From an uncultured Eggerthellaceae bacterium (lineage in GTDB: Bacteria; Actinomycetota; Coriobacteriia; Coriobacteriales; Eggerthellaceae): DNA of 64,000 nucleotides. The first letter of the stretch is position 1. Each line of letters begins with the position of its first letter. Below are positions 59,287-64,000 of the stretch, one piece after another. The notes below the pieces were generated by a model that ran no database searches, had not been told where the DNA came from, and was given only the letters and a program-made list of their open reading frames with translations. The stretch is from NCBI GenBank assembly GCA_934670115.1, contig CAKUOV010000002.1, positions 51,823-115,822 on the forward strand. The letters run 5' to 3'. Both the position numbers and the translations under genes were made by a program.

Positions 59287-60281
59287 TTGAATTCAAGAAC
59301 GTGAGCGCTTCGTATAGCAACGAGGTGCCCGTGCTCAAAGACGTGAGCTTCACCATCAACGACGGCGATTTCGTAGCGTTCGTGGGCACGAATGGTGCGG
59401 GGAAATCAACGACCATGCGCCTGTGCAACGGGTTGTTGAAACCGGTTTCCGGCGAGGTGCTTATCGATGGCGTGCCCACCACGCAGCTGCGCGTGAGCGA
59501 GCTGGCGCGCCGCGTGGGCTTCCTTTTTCAGAATCCCGATCGGCAGATTTGCTGTGAAACGGTGCGTGACGAGCTCATGTTCAGCTTCAAGGCGCAGGAT
59601 AATGATACTCCCGAAGCGCACGAGCGCGTTGACGAAATCATTGAGCTGTTCGATTTCGATCCTGCTGCCGAACCGTTTTTGCTGAACCGCGGTACGCGTC
59701 AGCTGCTGGCGTTGGCAAGCATTATTGTTACGGCGCCGCCTGTGGTGATTTTGGATGAGCCCACAACGGGGCTTGATTTTCGCGAGTGCGAAAAAGTCAT
59801 GGGTGTTGTGCGGTCGCTGCACGAGCAAGGAACTACGGTGATCATGGTGTGCCACGATATGGAAGTGGTGGCGGATTTTGCGCAGCGCATCATTGTTATG
59901 GCTGATGGGGGCGTTGTTGCCGATGGGCCCACGTTTGATATCTTGCGTCAGCCTTCGGTGTTGCGGCGTGCGAGCTTGATGCCGCCGCAGATTGTGGACA
60001 TTGCGCTGCGGCTTGCGGCAGATGCCGAAGCGAGCACGGATGCTGCGGGTGCGTTGCCGGCTGCTGCGGATGCGGCGTCGGGTGCTGCGGGTGCGGCGCC
60101 AGGCGCGCTGGCGGACGCTGGTGCGGGCGCCGCTGCGGCTGCCCCGCTGGGTGCGCTGGCGGACGATGCCGCCTTCGCCCGGATCTGCGCGGCAAACACG
60201 TTGGATCAGATGGTTGAAGCTATTGAAGCGGCAGTTGCTTTGAAGTCGAACGGTGGCCAGAAGGGAAGTGAGCAGCAATGA
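59283..60281 (+). CDS. ECF transporter ATPase subunit A2 with an Ala-rich C-terminal tail
   Basis: 332 residues. Walker A GTNGAGKST, Q-loop FLFQNPDRQICCETV, Walker B VVILDEPTTGLD and switch H in IMVCHDMEV. The ABC signature is atypical: LLNRGTRQLLALAS in place of LSGGQ, so this half may be the less active site of the heterodimer. Residues ~250-300 are a run of Ala/Gly/Pro/Asp before a short helix. It overlaps its neighbours on both sides by ATGA junctions, indicating tight translational coupling. Confidence 0.9.
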   Translation: MIEFKNVSASYSNEVPVLKDVSFTINDGDFVAFVGTNGAGKSTTMRLCNGLLKPVSGEVLIDGVPTTQLRVSELARRVGFLFQNPDRQICCETVRDELMFSFKAQDNDTPEAHERVDEIIELFDFDPAAEPFLLNRGTRQLLALASIIVTAPPVVILDEPTTGLDFRECEKVMGVVRSLHEQGTTVIMVCHDMEVVADFAQRIIVMADGGVVADGPTFDILRQPSVLRRASLMPPQIVDIALRLAADAEASTDAAGALPAAADAASGAAGAAPGALADAGAGAAAAAPLGALADDAAFARICAANTLDQMVEAIEAAVALKSNGGQKGSEQQ

Positions 60282-61039
60282 GCGGCTTTTTGGAATACGT
60301 GCCGGGCAACAGCTTCCTGCATAAGATGAATCCCGTGGCGAAATTGCTGGCATCCTTCGTTATCGTGATTGCGTGTTTTACCACAAACAGCTTTATTGTG
60401 CTGGGCATTATTTTGGCGCTGGATGTTGCATTGGCGCTGTCGTGCGGCATGCTCAGGCAGGCGCTCGGACTGGCGCGTGCGGTGGCGCTTTTCTCGCTTT
60501 TGTTGGCAATTCTTGCGCTGCTGTTTACACCCGAAGGCGCCGTGCTTGTTGTGCTTCCTTGGGGCTATATTGGCACCGAAAGCGTTTTGAACGCCCTGCG
60601 CATTGTGTTGCGCTTGGTGGCATGCGCGGTGCCGCTTTTCTTAACATTTTACGTAACGAAGCTCACCGATATGGCGAATGCGCTGGTTAAAGTTGCGCAT
60701 CTTCCGTATAAGTACGCGTTTACGTTTACGAGCACCGTGCATTTCATTCCTGTTTTCATGAACGACATGAACGGCATTATGGAAGCGCAGACGGCGCGCG
60801 GCGTGGAGTTCGATGGCGGACTTATGAAGCGCATTGGGCTGATGATGCCGCTGTGCGTGCCGCTTTTGGTGAGTTCGGTGCGCAAGACGAACAGTGCTGC
60901 CATAGCGGCGGAAGTGCGTGGATTCAACCTGCGTACGCGGGCGAGCGGTTACAAGGAGTATCCGTTTTCTGCCGTTGATTTCGCGGCGCTTGCCATGAGC
61001 GTTCTGCTGGTGGTCGCGGGCCTTGTAGTGCCGCTGTAA
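60278..61039 (+). CDS. ECF transporter transmembrane T subunit
   Basis: 253 residues with five to six membrane helices. The two coupling-helix signatures of EcfT are visible as EAQTARGVEF and AAEVRGFNLR, which dock onto the two ATPases. The first ATG overlaps the A2 stop by four bases. It closes the T-box-controlled operon. Confidence 0.92.
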   Translation: MSGFLEYVPGNSFLHKMNPVAKLLASFVIVIACFTTNSFIVLGIILALDVALALSCGMLRQALGLARAVALFSLLLAILALLFTPEGAVLVVLPWGYIGTESVLNALRIVLRLVACAVPLFLTFYVTKLTDMANALVKVAHLPYKYAFTFTSTVHFIPVFMNDMNGIMEAQTARGVEFDGGLMKRIGLMMPLCVPLLVSSVRKTNSAAIAAEVRGFNLRTRASGYKEYPFSAVDFAALAMSVLLVVAGLVVPL

Positions 61040-61299
61040 AGAATGCGGCAGGTGAGGCGTTAGCGAGAGGCAGGTGGCATTGTGGTCACCCGCCGCTTTC
61101 GCATGGGCAAAGCTGGCTCTTTCATTCTCTTTGCTTGCGACCTTTTCCATCTATGCGGTGTCCCTCGCGATGGGGATGCCTCTGATCTCTTTGCTTGCGG
61201 CTCCTTCGCTTTCTTGATTCTTTTCGAACTAGGAGTACCATGGAATGAACATGCCGGGTGCTTTGCGGTGTGGGTACCAAGAAAATATCGCCACTTCGC
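61040..61299. other. Intergenic stretch between the ECF operon and cysK
   Basis: Three direct copies of TCTTTGCTTGCG or close forms occur (near 61128, 61187). No gene or clear terminator is visible. Confidence 0.4.
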
Positions 61300-61338
61300 T
61301 TAATTCCTATTGACATAATAGGAATTAAGGCGTACAAC
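61300..61338 (+). promoter_or_regulatory. cysK promoter overlapped by a perfect inverted-repeat operator
   Basis: TTAATTCCTATT (61300-61311) and AATAGGAATTAA (61317-61328) form a perfect 12-bp dyad with a 5-bp spacer. It covers the -35 box TTGACA (61310-61315); the -10 is TACAAC (61333-61338), spacer 17. Such dyads at cysteine and Fe-S genes are typical of Rrf2-type regulators (CymR/IscR class); the actual regulator is not in the window. Confidence 0.8.
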
Positions 61339-61377
61339 AGACTACGAAAAGTACGCACTGCCTAAAAGGAGAATATC

Positions 61378-62310
61378 ATGGCAAAGATTTACACCTCTGC
61401 CGATCAACTGATCGGTAGAACCCCTCTGTTGGAGTTAACCCACATCGAAGCTGCCGAAGAGCTGCCCGCAAAGATTCTGGCGAAGTTGGAATATTTCAAC
61501 CCCGCTGGTAGCGTGAAGGACCGCATTGCCAAGGCGATGCTGGATAAGGCCGAAGCAGCTGGCAAGCTTAACCCCGACACCACCATCATCGAGCCTACCT
61601 CGGGAAACACGGGTATCGGACTTGCTTCCGTGGCCGCCGCGCGCGGGTATCGCATTATCATCGTTATGCCGGAAACCATGAGCGTCGAGCGTCGTCAGCT
61701 TATGAAGGCTTATGGCGCCGAGCTTGTTTTGACCGAGGGCGCAAAGGGCATGAAGGGCGCCATCGCGCGCGCCGAAGAGCTGGCACAGGAAATTCCGAAC
61801 AGCTTTATCCCTGGTCAGTTTGTGAATCCCGCGAACCCCGAAGCCCATGAGCTTACGACTGGTCCCGAGATTTGGGAAGATACCGACGGCAAGGTTGATA
61901 TCTTTGTCGCAGGCGTTGGCACGGGCGGCACCATCACGGGTGTGGGCAAGTATCTGAAGTCCCAGAGCCCTGCTGTCAAAGTGGTTGCTGTTGAGCCTGC
62001 CACTTCGCCAGTTCTTTCCGAAGGTCATGCGGGTGCCCATAAGATTCAGGGCATTGGCGCGGGCTTTGTCCCCGATGTTCTGGACACGAACGTTTATGAC
62101 GAGATTATCCCCGTTGCCGATGCGGACGCGTTCGCTACCGGAAAGCTGGTAGGCGCGCGCGAAGGCGTTTTGGTTGGAATCTCTTCGGGTGCTGCGACAT
62201 ATGCGGCCATTCAGCTGGCAAAACGTCCCGAAAATGCGGGCAAGAACATTGTGGTTCTGCTGCCTGACACGGGTGATCGCTATCTGTCCACCCCGCTTTT
62301 CCAGGATTAA
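61378..62310 (+). CDS. cysK: Cysteine synthase (O-acetylserine sulfhydrylase)
   Basis: 310 residues; makes cysteine from O-acetylserine and sulfide. PLP lysine in NPAGSVKDRIA, the substrate loop EPTSGNTGIGLA, phosphate-binding VGTGGTITGVGKYL and the C-terminal ISSGAA. AAAAGGAGAA precedes ATG 61378. An operator overlaps its promoter, and iscS and iscU follow, so cysteine production and its desulfuration for Fe-S clusters appear linked. Confidence 0.95.
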   Translation: MAKIYTSADQLIGRTPLLELTHIEAAEELPAKILAKLEYFNPAGSVKDRIAKAMLDKAEAAGKLNPDTTIIEPTSGNTGIGLASVAAARGYRIIIVMPETMSVERRQLMKAYGAELVLTEGAKGMKGAIARAEELAQEIPNSFIPGQFVNPANPEAHELTTGPEIWEDTDGKVDIFVAGVGTGGTITGVGKYLKSQSPAVKVVAVEPATSPVLSEGHAGAHKIQGIGAGFVPDVLDTNVYDEIIPVADADAFATGKLVGAREGVLVGISSGAATYAAIQLAKRPENAGKNIVVLLPDTGDRYLSTPLFQD

Positions 62311-62632
62311 ATCCGATTCTTTTCGATTCGTTTCGCTATTAGAGAAGTGCAACGAAGCACGCAGAAGGGATTGCGGGCTTTCGCGGATAACGACGATTGA
62401 CCACGGCTGTCATAACCATTGCAGTTGGTCGCGGCGGCTGTAACTCGGAGTCGTCCGTGGCGCTGGTGATAGATGATTGCCTCCGTGATGCGATTTCCGC
62501 GGGCTGTTTAGCCAAGGTTTTCGAACTCTTCGCGATCCTGTTCTGTAATGACACATCAAGACTGCCGGGTTTGCCCTTGAGGGCTTCTGGCGAGCTTGGT
62601 GTAGCTTGTTGCACCCTTCGAGAGGAGATTCC
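62311..62632. other. Intergenic region between cysK and iscS
   Basis: 322 bp with no credible gene. Weak complementarity (CCACGG near 62401 with CCGTGG near 62455) suggests secondary structure, but no terminator or riboswitch can be supported. Confidence 0.4.
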
Positions 62633-63820
62633 ATGAACATTTACGCAGATAATGCGGCCACTACCGCAATGAGCCAGACGGCGATTCAAGCTATGCTGCC
62701 GTATATGGACAAGATTTACGGCAATCCTTCTAGCCTGTATTCGTTTGGTCAGACTGCGAAAGAGGCGCTTGAGGATGCCCGCGCGCGCATTGCTACGTGC
62801 TTGGGCTGTCGTCCTAACGAGATCACGTTCACGTCAGGTGGCAGCGAGGCCGATAATCAGGCGATTCTTTCTGCAGTGAAAATTGGCGCTCGTAAGAACA
62901 AGAAGCACATCATTACGACCGCGTTTGAACATCATGCCGTTTTGCACACGCTCAAAAAGCTTGAAAAGCAGGGCATTGAGGTTACGTATTTGGATGTGCA
63001 CGAAGACGGCTTGATCACGCCTGAGCAGGTCAAAGCGGCAATTCGTCCTGATACGTGCCTGGTGACCATTATGTATGCGAACAACGAGATTGGCACGATT
63101 GAGCCCATTGCTGAAATTGGCGCGGTGTGCCGCGAGGCGAACGTGCCGTTCCATACCGATGCCGTGCAGGCGGCGGGGCATCTTCATATCAACGTCGAAG
63201 AGCAAAACATTGACATGCTCAGCCTGTCCGCCCATAAGTTTCATGGCCCGAAGGGCATTGGTGTGCTGTATGCTCGCCGCGGCCTTCCGCTGGCAACGCT
63301 TATCGAGGGCGGTGCGCAAGAGCGCGGAAAGCGTGCCGGTACGGAAAACATTCCTGCCATCAGGGGAATGGCGGCGGCGTTTGAAGAGGCGTGCGCGAAC
63401 ATCGATGCGAATGCGGCTCACCTTATTCCGCTGCGCGATAAGTTGATTGCCGGCCTTGCGGAGATTCCGCACAGCGCCCTGAACGGCAGCGCCGAGAAGC
63501 GTCTGCCCAGCAACGTGAACTTCTGCTTCGAGGGCATCGAGGGCGAAAGTCTGTTGCTGCTGCTTGACGACAAGGGTATTTGCGCTTCCTCGGGCAGTGC
63601 TTGTACGTCGGGGTCGCTTGATCCCAGCCATGTGTTGCTGGCGATTGGCCGCGTGCACGATGTTGCGCATGGCAGTCTGCGCCTAAGCTTGGGCGAAGAT
63701 GTAACCGAAGAGCAAATCGATTACCTGATTCAAGCAACGAAGGATGTTGTTGCGTATCTGCGCGGTATGTCCCCGGTGTGGCGCGATTTGCAAGAAGGCA
63801 AGCGCTCGTTCATTCTTTAG
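62633..63820 (+). CDS. iscS: Cysteine desulfurase (NifS/IscS family)
   Basis: 395 residues. It removes sulfur from cysteine to supply Fe-S cluster assembly. PLP lysine in LSAHKFHGPKGIGVLY, the His in TAFEHHAVLHT, and the mobile active-site Cys in ICASSGSACTSGSLDPSHVL. It has the longer loop typical of group I enzymes, which hand sulfur to IscU. ATG 62633 is chosen with GAGAGGAG just upstream; the frame from 62606 is not used. iscU begins 170 bp downstream. Confidence 0.95.
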   Translation: MNIYADNAATTAMSQTAIQAMLPYMDKIYGNPSSLYSFGQTAKEALEDARARIATCLGCRPNEITFTSGGSEADNQAILSAVKIGARKNKKHIITTAFEHHAVLHTLKKLEKQGIEVTYLDVHEDGLITPEQVKAAIRPDTCLVTIMYANNEIGTIEPIAEIGAVCREANVPFHTDAVQAAGHLHINVEEQNIDMLSLSAHKFHGPKGIGVLYARRGLPLATLIEGGAQERGKRAGTENIPAIRGMAAAFEEACANIDANAAHLIPLRDKLIAGLAEIPHSALNGSAEKRLPSNVNFCFEGIEGESLLLLLDDKGICASSGSACTSGSLDPSHVLLAIGRVHDVAHGSLRLSLGEDVTEEQIDYLIQATKDVVAYLRGMSPVWRDLQEGKRSFIL

Positions 63821-63989
63821 CTTCCTCTCTCGGGGTTGAGCGGTCGTGCAGGGGCGCGGCAGTGATGTGCGGTGCTTCGTGTGGGAGCATGCGGCGCAAT
63901 CTCAATGCTTCGCGCGGGAGTTCGCAACGAGAATCGCAACGCTTCGAGCGACCGTCTGACCTGGTAATTCTTTCTGAAAGGACAATATC

Positions 63990-64000
63990 ATGGCTCTGTA
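63990..64000 (+). CDS. First codons of a probable iscU/nifU scaffold gene, cut by the window edge
   Basis: ATG GCT CTG TA encodes MAL and the start of a Tyr codon, the usual beginning of IscU (MALY). GAAAGGA lies 7-8 bases upstream. The call depends on context after iscS. Confidence 0.6.

Overview
The window is chromosomal DNA of a moderately high-GC actinobacterium, most likely class Coriobacteriia (Eggerthellaceae-like). This rests on the order tRNA-Tyr/Thr/Met - tuf - rpmG - tRNA-Trp - secE - nusG - rplK - rplA, an AddAB-type recombination nuclease, a BspA-like surface protein ending in a dockerin-like module, and an ECF transporter under a T-box. Genus is not assignable from sequence alone. 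No phage structural genes, integrase, transposase or CRISPR array is visible.

Layout. 1-7.6 kb: end of an ASKHA/RACo-like corrinoid-activation protein, then addB-addA. 8-13 kb: an EamA exporter, an autoregulated XRE regulator, an unusual fusion of a nitroimidazole-reductase-like flavin domain with a Vsr mismatch endonuclease, an MFS transporter and a small Cys-rich protein. 13-18.3 kb (minus strand): UPF0371 protein, a short AlaS lacking the C-terminal domain, and an acyl-CoA ligase. 18.4-27.3 kb: membrane protein, TatD-like nuclease, pheS, murA, a degenerate LCP protein and an NlpC/P60 hydrolase. 27.6-32.1 kb: tRNA and translation cluster. 32.3-37.9 kb: metY, map and the large surface protein. 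38.8-47.7 kb: envelope block with murJ opposite a D-aspartate ligase, an aspartate racemase, an asparagine synthase, nadK and an M23 hydrolase. 48-54.5 kb: ferredoxin, Fic, a ClpP-like protease paired with a soluble VirD4-like ATPase, and a DUF4365-DarT fusion. 54.8-61 kb: pheT, separated from pheS by 32 kb, then a Trp-type T-box leader with a TrpP-like ECF transporter operon. 61.3-64 kb: cysK, iscS and the first codons of iscU behind a palindromic operator.

Two functional groupings stand out. The D-Asp ligase, racemase and AsnB/AsnH-type amidotransferase look like a pathway for making and amidating a D-aspartate crossbridge in peptidoglycan, next to the lipid II flippase. The Fic / ClpP-VirD4 / DUF4365-DarT stretch resembles a small toxin or defence neighbourhood, and the DarT protein has no DarG partner beside it.

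Intergenic DNA is unusually rich in dispersed palindromic elements. There are six near-identical copies of a 33-bp hairpin, two copies of a 124-bp element with terminal inverted repeats, two of a ~235-bp long inverted repeat, and three (plus a fragment) of a 110-135 bp element whose outer stems differ in sequence between copies but still pair within each copy.
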